Assembly (NCBI RefSeq): GCF_000247815.1
Contig: NC_021680.1
Span: 6,295,469-6,359,468, forward strand
DNA from: Ficedula albicollis
Lineage: Eukaryota > Chordata > Aves > Passeriformes > Muscicapidae
Direction: 5' to 3'
DNA length: 64,000 nucleotides
The number at the start of each line of letters is the position of its first letter. Within the stretch, counting starts at the first letter, position 1. A program made the translations under genes and the position numbers. Positions 1 through 15,251 of the stretch are shown here, one piece after another. The notes under the pieces are model-generated. The model was given only the letters and a program-made list of their open reading frames with translations. It was not told the DNA's origin and searched no databases.

Positions 1-858
1 TGGTTTTATGAGGAAAATCTTCCCTGTTTCTTAATGCAAACAAGGAGCAGTTTTTAAATATCCCCCACTGTGAATCTGGATATAAAGGAGCCAACCAGCC
101 CTCTGAAAGGAAATCACTGGATGACCAACAGGGTTTAAAGTCCCCCAGCCCTCCCACTGTGTTATATACCATGGTTTGCCACTGCACAGAGTTAACATAT
201 TCTCTTCATCCAGCAGGGTTCGGGAATTTACAGTATGGGCAAATACCTGCCCATTTCCTGTGTCTGGGGCCGTGGGACAGACAAGGGAAAGCTTCCCAAA
301 ATCACCCAGCTGATGCAGATTGAGTGGGATTTTAGAAGAAGAGCGGAAGCTCCATTCGTCATCCCTGCTCTCTTCAAACGGGAGTTAAAGGTACTGTTTT
401 TATTATTCAGCGAAATATAAACAGTTCCTGAACAGGCTGGCTGTGTGAGAGCAGTGACTAGGAAAAAGGGGAACCCCTGAATTCCCTGGAGAGGGTTTTT
501 TCAGCCAGCCAAGGGGCTGATGCAAGATGCCTGAACCTTGTACACCCTGCCAGTGCACAGTCACTGCTCTGTGCCAGGCACTGCTCTGTGCACCCACAGG
601 GGCACTTCTGGGCTGCCTGGGTGTTCCAGCCTCTCCCAGTGAGGAGAGAAAACAGCTGCTTTCCTTCACCCTTTAACGTGCTGTGTGGGGAGAGGAGTCA
701 GGAGTGAGGGGCTGTCAGGCTTAGCTGGGCAGGGAGCACCATGGTGAGACAGAGGGAGCAGCACTGGCACCAGCATCAACCAGAGTGAGAGAGGAGACAG
801 GGCTGAGCTCACCAGGAGCTGCAGCCCCTCCCAAGGGACACCTCTGGTCTCCCTGTGC
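1..858. other. Unannotated sequence
   Basis: I see no gene, RNA or clear repeat here. Short open frames on both strands lack convincing splice borders and coding-like composition. The last 150 bases become GC-rich towards the CR1 copy that follows and could include a degraded extension of it. Confidence 0.5.
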
Positions 859-1133
859 CCAGGGACAGGACCCAGGGAGTGGCTGCAGCTGGGCCAGGGC
901 AGGGTCAGGCTGGAGATCAGGGAAAGGTTCTTCCCCAGAGGGTGTTTGGAACTGCCCAGGCTCCCCTGGGAATGGGCACAGCCCTGAGGCTGCAGAGCTC
1001 CAGGAGGGTTTGGACAGCACTCCCAGGGATGCACAGGGTGGGATTGCTGGGGTGTCAGTGCAGGGACAGGGGCTGGATCCATGATCCCTGTGAGTCCCTT
1101 CCCACTCAGGAGATCCTGTTATTCCATGATGCT
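859..1133 (+). mobile_element. CR1 LINE fragment (3' end)
   Basis: This matches the 3' portion of an avian CR1 non-LTR retrotransposon. It runs from GGGACAGGACCCAGGGAGTG through the segment GGTTCTTCCCCAGAGGGTG to a closing TTCCATGATGCTGTGAAT. CR1 copies are usually 5'-truncated and end in short repeats of this last type, which sets the strand. No reverse-transcriptase frame remains. A shorter copy of the same subfamily lies at about 37951-38100. Confidence 0.8.
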
Positions 1134-1314
1134 GTGAATCTGACTTACATATGGTCCATGTCACAGCATCCTTGTCTAACAAACACAGAAGCCTCCAGGA
1201 GGGCATCCTAGATGGACCCTGGTGGACAAAGCCACAGACTAACATGGGGCATTGGGAGGCTCACCTGGAGAGGCTGTTTTTGACACAAATCCTCAGATTA
1301 ATCTCCTACAGGAA

Positions 1315-1470
1315 CCTTAAAGTTGAAATTATCACATATTTCCTGGAAAAGTGAACACTAAGACATGTTACAGAGGTTATTTGGTGAGTAACCCTTAAAG
1401 TTGAAATTATCACACATTTCCTGGAAAAGTGAACACCAAGACATGTTACAGAGGTTATTTGGTGAGTAAG
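1315..1470. repeat. 78-bp tandem duplication
   Basis: Two adjacent copies begin CCTTAAAGTTGAAATTATCA at 1315 and 1393. Each runs through CCTGGAAAAGTGAACAC to TTATTTGGTGAGTAA, with about two to three mismatches. No mobile element is recognised inside. Confidence 0.9.
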
Positions 1471-2272
1471 ACCTGCCAGAAAAATCTCCTTTACCTCGTG
1501 TTTGAGAGATCACCAAGGTAAAGCATGTCCCAAAAACAAGTCTGCTGGACACCTCTGGCGTGGCTGAGCTTGTCTCCCAGGAAATCACCCCATGGCCCAG
1601 CTGGCCACAGCAGGAGCTGCTGTGCTGAGACTGTGGATGCACCCTGGAAACTTTCCATGCTTTGGAGAATCATCCCCCAGGCTGATGCAGCTGAAGTGGT
1701 GCTTTTTGTGCATCAATCAACTTAAAGCCTTTGGCACTGGCTCAGTGGAAGTTACCCAGAGGAGATGTGCTGGTCCCCTTCCTCTCCCACTGGGAACGGA
1801 AATCTCCAAACTGCTCATCCCCTTGTACGGGCAGCACAGGAACAGTCCTCACTGGGAACATGAAGTTCCACCCTTTTCTCCCTAATTTGCAAACACTTTT
1901 GGCAGGAGAAACGTTCTTGTGCATGACTGTCACCACAAAACCTCATGTAAGATATTGATGTCACAACCTTTGAGTTTACCCAAAATCCTGGAAGTTTGCT
2001 GTAAATACCATGGTGGGGGCATGGATACACCTTGGCTGATGTGCTGCCTAGGAAAAGGGGAAAACCAAGCCTGCAAGTGGAGGATAATTGTTGGGAACTG
2101 GCACAGTTCATGCAAATCTCTTCCAGTAAGAAGATCATTTTAGAAGAAAGGCCTTTAAAAACCTTTACTGAGGCTGAACTCTGAAACAGAAGTTATACTG
2201 TGGTGTTTTGGCTGCTGCCTTCCTGGCAACATTCAGATTAAAAACTAGGTTGAAAACTTTCCAAAATCAAGA
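1471..2272. other. Unannotated sequence
   Basis: No gene or repeat is recognised. Several overlapping open frames of 60-107 codons occur on both strands, as expected by chance, and none has good splice borders. Confidence 0.45.
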
Positions 2273-2690
2273 TATGATCTGAGGGCTGGAGCCCCTCTGC
2301 TCTGGAGCCAGGCTGGAGAACTGGGGGTGTCACGTCTGGAGAAGAGAAGGCTCCAGGAAAACCTTAGTGACAGGACAAGGGGAAAGGCTTCCCACTGCCA
2401 GAGGACAGGGATGGATGGGATATTGGGAAGGAATTGCTCCCTGTGAGGGTGGGCAGGCCCTGGCACAGGGTGCCCAGAGAAGCTGTGGCTGCCCCTGGAT
2501 CCCTGGAAGTGTCCAAGGGGGGGGGGGGGGGGGGGGTGGATCCCTGGAAGTGTCCAAAGCCGGGCTGGATGGGGCTTGGAGCAACCTGGCACAGTGGGAG
2601 TTGTCCCTGCCCCTGGCAGGGGGTGGCACTGGATGAGTTTTCAGATCCTTTCAAACTCAAGCTAGTCTGGGTTCTATGATATGTTGAATC
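2273..2690 (+). mobile_element. CR1 LINE fragment split by G run
   Basis: This is a CR1 3' region on the plus strand. It shows GGAGAAGAGAAGGCTCCAGG, then GAATTGCTCCCTGTGAGGGT, GTGCCCAGAGAAGCTGTGGC, and a tail near GGTTCTATGATATG. A run of 20 G (2517-2536) interrupts it, and the same 21 bases lie on both sides (2496-2516 and 2537-2557). CR1 elements have one copy of that segment, so the G run plus one repeat copy is almost certainly an unresolved assembly overlap rather than an insertion. Confidence 0.85.
2517..2536. other. G homopolymer (20), likely assembly artefact
   Basis: Twenty consecutive G bases lie between two identical 21-bp copies of a CR1 segment. It is the shortest of six pure G runs in the window and the clearest case for an artefact. 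Confidence 0.8.
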
Positions 2691-3663
2691 ACTGTTGGTT
2701 TTTAGAGGCTTTTTTGTCTGTGATCTCTGTCAAGTGAGATTTTAACCTCCAATCTGAGCAGGGAGCACACTCAAATACACACACACACCAGCAAGTGACA
2801 ACTCATTAAACACATTAATGAAGGGTTTGGCTCAAAAATTAACAGCCAAATACGGATTTCAGCCATCAACAGGTCCCCATTTTGACACTACAGTGGCTGG
2901 GGAAGGAAGTTATTAAACAAATGAATGATATTTGGGTTCCCTCTTCAGTTTGAAATAGGGAGCTTGAAGGCAAAGGTGGATAATATGAACTAACCAAAGC
3001 AAAAGAGCATTTACATATTTATGAGGTGTGATAATGGAAAGAAATTTGTACTTCCAGCTCTGGAATGGGACCATTGCACTGCCAGTCCTCCACAGCAAGT
3101 GCAGCACAAGTTTTTGCACCCCCTGGACCAAGCATTCACCCTCCTTTCAGGACTGGGAGCATGGGAGAAAGAAAGTCCCCTTTTCATGACTTTTACTTTC
3201 CAAACACACCAACAACCTGGGTTGTCTGCTTTTACCACATCTGAAACAGCCTCAGCTCTTCAAGCAGGTGCTCTTACAGGTCAAACCTATTTCCACTTAT
3301 TTTTACCCTCTCAGAGAAAAAACTTCTCATTTTTTGGTGCTTCTACAACCAGCAGCTACCAATTAATTTATCTTCCATTGCAATTATTTGTAAAGCTAAG
3401 ATTTTTATGCTTATAGGTTTAGTTGACTATTAGCAATCATTTTAAAAAAATCTTTTAAATTTAGTCCTTCATTGTAAAAGTCAAACATGAAAGCATGGAG
3501 GCATATGGAAAAATCCCAATATTTATAGTATTTCCAGACCCAGACTGCTCTGAGTAGAATTCATGGTCAATAATTTTTCTTAATGAGATTGAGAGGAATG
3601 ATGGATTTGTCTTTACAAACGAGCTGTGGATCTGCTGGTAGATAAGGCTAGCACTGAGAGATA

Positions 3664-3740
3664 AAAAAAACCAATGGGATGGATTCCACTGATCGATGAA
3701 CTGAAAAAAAACAATGGGATGGATTCCACTGATCGATGAA
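3664..3740. repeat. 40-bp tandem duplication
   Basis: The segment CAATGGGATGGATTCCACTG followed by ATCGATGAA occurs twice with a 40-bp period. An A-rich spacer follows each copy. Confidence 0.9.
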
Positions 3741-4642
3741 TGGAAAAAGATATTTGCCTTTACACACAAACTGTAGGTTTGCTGAGAAATGGAATTGGCC
3801 ATGTGCTGAATGAAAACCAAAATCAGAGAGGAGGGAGCTGCATGCCCTGTGATAGGAAATCTGTGTTAAACAGCTCTGCAGAATCCAAAAAGCAGCTGGG
3901 AGCCAATTTGTATTTCTGATGGATAAGAAAGAAGAGAAACCAGGATGTGGTTTCTTTTCAAAACTTCTCAGAAGATTTTTAAAACATAACCCAGAACTCT
4001 GACACTAAGGAAAACATGCAAAAGCCCCAGGAAACCTAAAGAAAGCCCCAAAGAAACAAACAAAAGATTACCTTTTTTCATAATGAAACAATTGATGAAC
4101 AAGTTGTGTGCAACATTCCTGCTGCATCTGACTATGCCTGACTCACAGGTGCTGAAATTTATGGATTAAGATCTTCCTGCCCTCAGAAAAGTGAAACAGA
4201 GAGTTTTACTTCACTGTTCATCATGTAATTGAATAAAAAACACAATGGAATAACCCTAGGTGCCAGCAGGTGCTAAAATGCTCCTTAATATTACCTCAAA
4301 TTTGTCATGGGAAAGCACAATGGGAACTATAACCTCCCTATTTACATGTCACCTTCCCTTCTGTTACTCAGGGCAGGGCTAAGCTTCTCACCTGTATTTA
4401 TTTAACAAGCTGGATGGATGCAAATCTGACCAAGAATTAATGTAAGCCAGGTCAACAAATTTTACATTTTACACCCACAAGCATAACTTCAATCCAGTAC
4501 AGCCAAACCATGCCAAAAGCCAACATCAAAACCCAATTTTGCAGCCTGGTCAGTGCTCTATCTCTAGTTTCCTCTTTCTGGGATTTTAGAGAGCTCTGGA
4601 AACGAGTACTTATAAAATTATGTGCAAATTATTTAATGTCTC

Positions 4643-4778
4643 GTTCAGCTTCAAAGTGATAATAAAAGTACAGCAGAGAGGAGAATAACAGGTCAATTCC
4701 TTCTAGAAATGTTCAGCTTCAAAGTGATAATAAAAATACAGCAGGGAGGAGAATAACAGGTCAATTCCTTCTAGAAAT
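4643..4778. repeat. 68-bp tandem duplication
   Basis: Two copies begin GTTCAGCTTCAAAGTGATAA at 4643 and 4711 and end TTCCTTCTAGAAAT. They differ at about two positions. Confidence 0.9.
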
Positions 4779-5308
4779 TTTCCATTGCATGCAATGGTTT
4801 TAAGATTGTCTTGTTGCAAAATAGTAGTTTAGTTTTTTTCTTAATGAAACCACCTTTTTCTACCATAGTGCTGACGTGTTTCCTGAAAGTGATTCTGCCA
4901 ATTAAACCAACTGGTAAAATGATGGGGGTTAGAAGAGCAGGACAGATGATGAAACAGACACAAGGAACATGAGGTATTTCCAATTATTTCATAGAATTGG
5001 AAGAGGATTTTTTTGAAATCCACAATTTCTCCTTAAATATTTCCAGCTAGCCTAATAATAACTTCAGACAAATAAATCAACTTCCTCTCCTAGAAAAATC
5101 TGAGGTCAAGCACCATTTGCCATTTTTTTATTTCCCTAACATCCCTAACTTTACACAGAAGAGGTCAGACAAAAGGAAACACAAAAGTTCATGAAATATG
5201 CAGCACACAGAAGGAGAGAACTATTTTTCAATGCTCATCAAATTAAGTACCTCAATAACATACACAGAAGAGGAAATTTGGGAGCTGGAAATGCACTTTA
5301 GTGCTTCA

Positions 5309-5432
5309 AACTGTTATACTTTAAGTTCCTATTTTACATGGGGGATTCTACCCTCCCCTCCCCTCAGCTGAACTGTTATACTTTAAGTTCCTATTTTACT
5401 TGGGGGATTCTACCCTCCCCTCCCCTCAGCTG
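5309..5432. repeat. 62-bp tandem duplication
   Basis: Two copies begin AACTGTTATACTTTAAGTTC at 5309 and 5371 and end in a CCCTCCCCTCCCCTCAGCTG block. They differ at one base in the middle (CATGGGGG against CTTGGGGG). Confidence 0.9.
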
Positions 5433-7689
5433 AAGGTAGAAGTTATGGTGTCTGGTTTATTTGTGGTTTTGGGTTAATTTTAAAGTGAGTACTTAAATAT
5501 AATTATGGACCAAAACAAGCTGGTGCAAGAGGAGCTGATTTGGGTAGAGCCAGAAACAGATTTTACTTTTATTTTCTGTAGCTACCAGGACAGAGGAATC
5601 CAACCCACTCAACCTGACTTAAAAAAGCACCAAAGGAAAAGAAAAAAACCAAAAAGCTTCAAACTGTTGAGGCTGCCTCAATGTGATCTAGAGCAGGGCT
5701 ACAGAAACAAGCTGTTTTCCTTGTACAGGTGCAGAAGCTTTGGGTCTGAGAACACAGGAAAACCTGCCCAAACCCTATAAAAAATACAATGACTATAGGG
5801 ACCCAAGCTGTACCAACCTTACAAAGTTCAGATTTGATGTTTACTGATTTTACTGATTTGGTGGTAATTCAGTGGCTTTGCTTCCCAGCTACCAGAGGAA
5901 CGTGGTTTGCAGAATCAACACGAGACAGTCCCTGCATCCCTGTCAGGTTGCAAAAAGACCTTCCCTCACTCCCATAGCCCCACCAAAAGTATATGACAGT
6001 TCATATTTTCCCCCATAAAAACTCATTCCATTTTTATTTCTAGCCTGTGGTTACAGACTCCACCTATAAAACACATCCAGGGAGCTGCCAGAGGTGTGAT
6101 CCATGCACTGGGAATGCAGAGTGGGACTGAGCTGGTGGCATGAGCTGCATGTGGGGCTTCCTCACAGCATCACACAGGAGCATCATCCCAGAGTGATGGA
6201 GGGACACTCTCCACTGGCCACAGCTGGCACAGGGAGGGATCAGAGCAGCAGGAAATCATTAATTAGCCTTTAATTAATTATTAATAATTAATAATGAATG
6301 TGTGTCTGCACTAGAAACCTTTAAACACAAAGCACCTTGGGCTAGCTGTGTGCCTCCAGCAGTGTTTCCTGCTGAGAAAGTTAATTTAAAAACAGCTTAA
6401 GTGGCAGGGAGAAGAGAGAGTTTAACCCACCAGAGAGTCACCCTGAGCCCACAGAAGAGGAAGGGCTCAAGAGTTGGATGTTGAGCCTGACTCTGGAGTT
6501 CCAGCATGTGAAATGAGAAAGGTTTGTGTCTCTGTTTCCCAGCTGCATGGGCAATGCATTCCCAGCATCTCCCTGCCTATTCAACATGTTCTTTTACTAC
6601 TGTCCCTTTCTCCTCTCTTCCTCTTGAAACAGAACCATCCCAAGCCAGCTGCTTCCCTGCATGGCCAGAGAGGCAAAAAGCACAGGGTTTCCACCAGTCT
6701 GGAGTAGAAAGCTCTGAGCTCCTCGCTTGGAGGAGCCCCACAGACAGGGAGAGGGATTTCTACAAGGAGAAAGGGGAGAAGTTCAAGCCTTGGTCAAAAC
6801 AGATGTTTTTTGTTCCAGTCAGCCAAGTTTAATTATTCCAGGCTGCCTTAAATCAATAACAGTGCAGCTCTGTAAACCAGTGCCTGAGAGAGGCTTTGCT
6901 GAGACCTCAGATCAACTCCCTGGCAGCAGAGGTGGCACCTGGAGATAGCAAACACGTGAAAGAGACCTCATCAGTGCCAAAGTTCACCAGCTTGGTCAGC
7001 CAGGCTCCATCCCTGGGCTGTGGATAAGGGGTGGATGTGCTCCCAGGTGAGTCACCCCACGCACTGGCAGATGCTCATGATGTGTGGTACCCAGCCCCGT
7101 TTAGACAAGACTTGCAGATGGCTAAATTTAGACTACGCTCATTCTCTCCAACCGTGATCTCACTCCAAACCTGTCAAGTCTTGCCCCTCTTAAGGCTGCA
7201 GTAGGTGTGCTGATGTGCAGATGTTGGCATTCCAGCATCACTGAATAGCCTGTTCAAAACCCAGGGTTCATTCCATCTGTGCCTCGTGCTGGTTACCAGT
7301 GGTGGATTAATCATCCTCAAGATTTCTGAGGCAAATGCCAAATTCCCCTTTTCTACACCAGCATGCAAAAGTTGTGGTTGATTTCCAGCAATATCGACCA
7401 TCTTAATGACTCTAGATTGCGATCTCTAGGAAGCATAAAATGTACCCAATTCTGCAATTATCACATCTGTTAAAATCACCTAAATAAACAAGCTGGGCCA
7501 CACAGGACCCACCATCGCCTTCCTTTGATCAAAAAACTGCTGGAGGAGCAGCAGATCCTTTTCTTTCAAGACCAAAGCTTGTTGAATAATTTCCTCTAAA
7601 TTCCTGATCCAGTCAACAGTGACAAGGGTTCAGCATTCTCATCATCATCTCAGTAATCAAAGTATCCTATTTTGAATCCAACTGTAAAA

Positions 7690-7800
7690 GGCTAATTTCA
7701 GTGAACAGCACAGGGCTCTGAGGCCCCACAACTGAGCGAGGCTAATTTCAGTGAACTGCTCTAAAGCCCAGCACAGGGCTCTGAGGCCCCACAACTGAGC
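7690..7800. repeat. Imperfect tandem duplication (50/64 bp)
   Basis: GGCTAATTTCAGTGAAC and AGCACAGGGCTCTGAGGCCC occur twice. In the second copy about 14 extra bases (TGCTCTAAAGCCC) separate these blocks, so one copy carries an indel relative to the other. Confidence 0.85.
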
Positions 7801-9633
7801 ATCCCCTTCAAAATGAAAAAGAAGAGGAGCAACTAGGGGTGGGAGGAAGTTTTATTATTTCCTAGTCTGTATTTGGAAATAGTGTATTTTCCAAAGAGCT
7901 CGAGGTTTGCATGGGAGAGAATGGCTGAGTTTCTCTCTCATGGACACTTAGATGTGCAAGTGAATGAGGAGCTCCAGCTCAGCCAGGCACTTCTGCAGCC
8001 AATGCTTGAAGGGATGTGAAGGATCACTCACTTCATTGTAAGATTGATTTCTTCAGTGCAATGGACTTAACAGAGCATCAAGAAGACACCAGAGCTTGTT
8101 TTTTGTTTAAGAAGAGGCCTCCCGGGAAATGAAAGCAAGTCTCCAGTGAGAAGTGACAGAGTTCTTTCTTTCAGTTCCTTTGAGTCCCACTGCCAAGTTT
8201 CTGAGTGTGATAGGAAGTGCTGCAGAGGAGAGTGGGGCCTGTGGAGCAGAAGCTCCTGCACAGTGACACAAAGGAAGGTGGTTTTCCCCTGTTAAAGGCT
8301 GATTCCCAGCAGTGAGGGGATGGAACTGATGGCAATGAGGAACTGCAGCGCCACATGCAGAAAACAGGATTAAAGCTCTTCCTGCACAGCATGCACCTAC
8401 CCCTTCCCTCCTGAGCTATCCAGCAGGTTCTCTGGATGTGAGGACCCCTGTGCCACCAGGAAGGACCAGCTGAGACCAGGCATGACAGCAGGAAAAGCAG
8501 AGCTGTGTTTGGGATCCGGGATGGATGCTGGCTGCACAGAGAGCACCCAGCTCCCAGCCCTGCCTGGCTGTGGTGGGGCAAACACTCAGCTCTGTGTGAG
8601 ATCAAACCATCACTGTTGGTTTTACTGCATTTAGCACATCAGCCCCCACAGGGCTGCTGGCTCAGGCACTCAGCTAATCTGCCCCGTGGCCAAGGCTGAG
8701 ATCTCACATCTGAGCACGTACAAAGCTCTGGCTGGTAACTGGGAAACTGTGTCAGTGAACAGACAGCAAAGTCGTCTTCTAATTTTGCTCTGAATAATTA
8801 ACTAAATGGGTTACTTGCATAAAATTAATTGCTAGTGCTTGAATCACTGCAATCCATGTTGGGATCATCAGTTCAGCTAAGACCTGTATTGGATTTCCCA
8901 GCCTTTCACTGCTTCCCTCTCCAGGGGAAGAAAGGAAATTTAAGTACGATACAAATAGCCAAAAAAGAGAAATTATCCATGGCCAGAAAAACTCAATTCC
9001 AGCACTGTTTGGGAGGGAAGTCAGCTGAGGAAAGACAGCTTGTCTTGGGTCCACTTTGACAATAAGAATAAGCAGCCACAGGAAGGTGCTGCTCTTCCCA
9101 ACTTCATGGTTAGTCCAACTTTCCCAGCTCTGTTTTTTGCTCAAATGACAGCCCTGCTGAAACCAAAGCATGCTTGTGTCAATGCTTCCATCTGCACCTC
9201 TTCAGAGTAATTTATTTCCTTCTCCCTTTCCCTGTATTTTTTCACAGACTCAAGCTCCAAGAGACACACTTTTGTTCCTGACTTTCCCTCACTCCCTTTC
9301 CTTTTTAGCTTTTTTCCCCTTAAAAGAATGCATACAGACTTAAAAATTAGTTTTCTAGGATGAGTGTTAGAGAGCCCAGCCTCCCTGCTGAGGGCTGCAT
9401 GCTGCCAGCTTTAGTGGAAGTTTCTCCTATTCATTTTTGCCCACAGATTGTCCCGTGTGACTCCATGACCAGAGCACTCTCAGCCAGAGGAATCCAGGGG
9501 AAAATCCCTATTTTATCACCTCCCTCACCAACACAACCAACCCAACACATAGTAGGTGATCTGTAGGGTGGATCTGGCCAGCACCAGATACTTTCCCCAT
9601 CAGCCCAGAGCTGCTGCAGCAGTGCACGTATGA

Positions 9634-12431
<2,798 letters not shown>

Positions 12432-12637
12432 AAGGGATGGCAACTTTCTCCTAGGTACATTTCCCCTTAAGAGAACAGTTTTATGCTAAGCTGAGGGTGC
12501 TCAGATCAAAGCTCACCTGAGCATCCAGGTATTTGCTAGTTCCCTCAATGCAGATGGGGCCCCTGGGCTGGGGGCTCTGGATTTCACTGCCCCTTCTTTT
12601 CTCAAAGATCCTTAGGGATTGCCTAGGGCGAGGGAGT

Positions 12638-12945
12638 CACAGAACCATAAAATTGTTAAGGTTGGAAAAGCCCTCCAGGTCATCAAGTCCAAGCTGTGCC
12701 TGATCCCCATCATGTCACTGAGTGCCACTTCCAGCCCTTCCTTGGACTTCCAGGGAAGAGGATTCCTACACCTTCCTGGGCCCTCTCTTCCAAGGCTTGA
12801 CCACCCCTTCTATGAAAAATTTCCTTCTGATGTCCAACCTGACCGTCTCCTGGCACAGCTTGAGGTGTTGCCTCTCCCCCTGTCCCTGTTTCCCAGGTGC
12901 AGAGCCCAAACCCCATTTGGCTGCACCCTCCTGTCAGGGAGATGT
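12638..12945 (-). mobile_element. CR1 LINE fragment (3' end)
   Basis: Read on the plus strand this starts near TCACAGAACCATAAAATTGT and continues AGGTTGGAAAAGCCCTCCAG, the reverse complement of a CR1 3' end. It continues through a DNA segment equivalent to the CR1 block 'accaccccttctatgaaaaa' to about the CACCCTCCTGTCAGGGA position. It belongs to a different, older-looking subfamily from the copy at 2273. No coding frame remains. Confidence 0.8.
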
Positions 12946-14396
12946 GGGGCATGAGTTCTCTGTGAACTCCATACCCATGAATTCCCATGATTTGGCTCAA
13001 GTGTTTAAAAAACTCATTGTGCACTTTAAAATTAAAAAAAAAAAAATTGCATTTAGAAGCCAGGGGGTTTATGTTACTGCAGCAATAATCATAGGGAGAA
13101 ATCTTATTGTAGGGCCTATGGTTGCTAATAAAAGGGTTCCTGATGAGGGGCAAAAACAGATGAAATAAAATACCCAAAGTGGGTGGAATCTGCCAAATTT
13201 TTATGTATGGAGGAGAGCAAGGAGCTGGCAAGAGCTGCCCTGGTTAGAAGTGAGGAAAAGACGCCCAAGGAAAGGGAATGGTGCTTATTCCCTCAGTGAC
13301 ACTCAGCTCCAAGGAGTCTCAACGTGCTCCCTCCCATGACCCCAAGCCATGATCAGTTTGACCCAAATAATTTGACAGATGCTGGTTCCAACCTATTCAT
13401 AAAAACCTCAGAGATACCACACCCTCAGACCCATGCTTTGCTTCCACCAGAGACAGGCACTGGAGTTTCCTATTGGAAATTAAACCCACAGCTTCTTGCT
13501 TTGTTGCCTGTAGCCAGGAAGGAACAGCTCATTCCCTCAATCCCTCCCAGAGACCTTTCCCAGCTAGAGGATGTGCTTCTTTCCTCCAGGATCCCATAAA
13601 ACACAACTTAAAACTAAGCCTACAGAGCAAAGCCTATAAAATATAGTGTAGGGAAACAGTGCTGTAGTTACAGGATCTCCCATATCCATTGAAAACATTC
13701 TTGACTGAAAAAACTTCAAAAGCTGTGTATAAACCAATCTGTTTTTCCATTTTTCTTTGGTGATCAAAGTTCTCCAGACATTGCTCATTCTTGCCAACTT
13801 CCTCTCCACTTTAACTGAGGCAGAGCTCATTAGGATCCCTCAGCCACCACATGCTGAGCACCCCAAACACAAAGGGCCCTATCCACCAGCCAACCCCCAG
13901 CCCAGCATCAGGAATCTGGCCAGCAGCTGCTTTGGGAACAACGTGGGGAATCAGCCAGCAGTGCCAGGGAAGAGGTCTGACAGTGCCACAACTGGGCTTC
14001 GCAATCCCTCTTTCTCTCCAGCCATTTCCCAGAAATTTCACATGAATCTTTGGGTCTCAATCAATTTGCAACCCTAGGATCAAACTCAAGCTGGGTCTGG
14101 AGCTTCATGGCTGAGCCTAAATGGTGACCTGAGGCCATGGGCAGGGATGAGAAGCCCCAGCTGAAGGCACTCCACATTCCCTGTGAACACATTTATTAGT
14201 TCTTAAATCCACCTTTTAAAGGTTTTTCCATCCTTCTCAGTATCTGGGGTTTATTAACTTGAATATCCATCTGCATTATGTATCACAGCACCCTATAAAA
14301 TCTTTCTTTTCCTGAAAGTACTAGCTGCACTCACAAACATACTTTTTATTTTATTAGGTCTGTCTATTAAAATTCATCAATGTTGATATGCCTAAA
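12946..14396. other. Unannotated sequence left of the exon chain
   Basis: No repeat is recognised except an A13 tract near 13032. A minus-strand frame at 13564-13830 (for example VERKLARMSNVWRTLITKEK) looks partly protein-like and follows an AG acceptor near 13804. Its phase does not fit the exon ending at 14580, so I leave it uncalled. Confidence 0.4.
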
Positions 14397-14439
14397 TCAA
14401 AAAATAGCAGAAAACTGCACTTCCGCTGAGACAAAACTC
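14397..14439 (-). CDS. Possible terminal coding exon, unidentified gene
   Basis: A pyrimidine-rich acceptor (ACTTTGTCTCCCAG) opens a 43-base segment with a 1-base start. It encodes SFVSAEVQFSAIF and then TGA. The preceding candidate exon ends with two leftover bases (AG), so the junction keeps frame and makes an arginine. Minus-strand AATAAA motifs follow within about 60 bases, which would suit a short 3' UTR. A 13-residue tail is easy to find by chance, so this is only the most consistent ending I could see. Confidence 0.3.
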
Positions 14440-14579
14440 CTGGGAGACAAAGTATTTCCATTTAAGAAATGTTTTTAAAAACAGCACCAGGAACAGAAAA
14501 GCATATTATTAAATTATTACTGTGCCTTAGTCCTGCAGGCAGTTTGACCAGATGACTTGCCTTCAAAGCCTGAACTCAC

Positions 14580-14728
14580 CTCGCACTTCTAATGGGCTCA
14601 TAAAAGTTCAAGGCAGCAGGTTCATGATCAATAAAAATCAAACTGCCCTTGAAGCACTGCAGGAGCACGTCTTCCTCACCCCTCAGCTGCTCATGTCCCA
14701 GGCTAACAGCTGCCATCTGAGCATCCTG
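14580..14728 (-). CDS. Coding exon candidate, unidentified gene
   Basis: This minus-strand exon is bounded by an acceptor ending TACCTGTTCCAG and a strong donor GCGAG/GTGAGTTC. It encodes about 49 residues, including AQMAAVSLGHEQLRGEEDVL and then LQCFKGSLIFIDHEPAALNF. Alternating hydrophobic residues around FKGSLIFIDHE suggest a beta hairpin, but I cannot assign a family. A second acceptor three bases downstream (CAG/GAT) would drop one glutamine. The start is in phase 0. The surrounding frame is open for 158 codons (14576-15052), longer than the exon needs. The donor is the best evidence that this is real. Confidence 0.55.
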
Positions 14729-15081
14729 CTGGAACAGGTACTCCAAACACTCCAAAAATGGCATCAATGGGGGGCTGCAGCTCTGGCAGGAACCCCAGTA
14801 AATCCCAGGGGTGCAGCAGCTTTCCTGCAGCAGCTTTCCCTGGAGGAAGCATCCAAAGCTGTGATCAGGGTGGCTCTCCTCGACTGGGGAGGCACAGAGT
14901 GACATCCATGGGAGCATCAGGGCTGGTGGGACCTTCTGAATGAGAAGGAAAGCCCCAGTGGGATGTTTCTGAGCACCCAGAGCTGGGTCAGGCTGCTGGG
15001 AGCCTTTCCAGGGAAGCTCTGACCCCACCACGAGCAGGGAGGACATGGTCACCAGTGCCGAACCCCTTTCCCTATGAATTC

Positions 15082-15251
15082 CTATCCCCCATTACACTGC
15101 TCCCTTTTCCTGAGGAGCTTATCCAAACACCCTCTTTGCCGTGTCCCTCTGCCCCCCTGAGACTCCTGCTGCTCCCAGGCTGATGAGGTTTCAGCCACAG
15201 CAAAGCTCCAGGAGCAAAGTGACCGAGACAGGAGGAATGTGGTGAGCAGCT
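15082..15251 (-). CDS. Weak exon candidate, unidentified gene
   Basis: The acceptor TGTCTGTTGCAG opens a frame with a 2-base start that fits the phase of the candidate exon upstream at 15627-15489. It reads LLTTFLLSRSLCSWSFAVAE and so on to a TAG at 15082. I see no good donor inside it. It is either an alternative terminal exon or a chance frame. It does not join in phase to the exon starting at 14728. Confidence 0.22.

Larger units (their letters stand above)
2691..9633. other. Long stretch without recognisable genes
   Basis: This AT-rich stretch holds only small features: a (CA)n tract near 2779, tandem duplications at 3664, 4643, 5309 and 7690, and a palindromic TTAATTAATTA-rich patch near 6258-6297. 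A 75-codon minus-strand frame at 7174-7401 reads somewhat like protein (for example VDIAGNQPQLLHAGVEKGN) but has no good acceptor, so I do not call it. The stretch could be intergenic DNA downstream of the minus-strand gene further right. Confidence 0.5.

Noticed and set aside
13757..14077. 106-codon plus-strand frame with a signal-peptide-like start (VIKVLQTLLILANFLSTLTE)
   Set aside because: It starts at GTG rather than ATG, its remainder is proline-rich low-quality sequence, and no splice or promoter evidence supports it.
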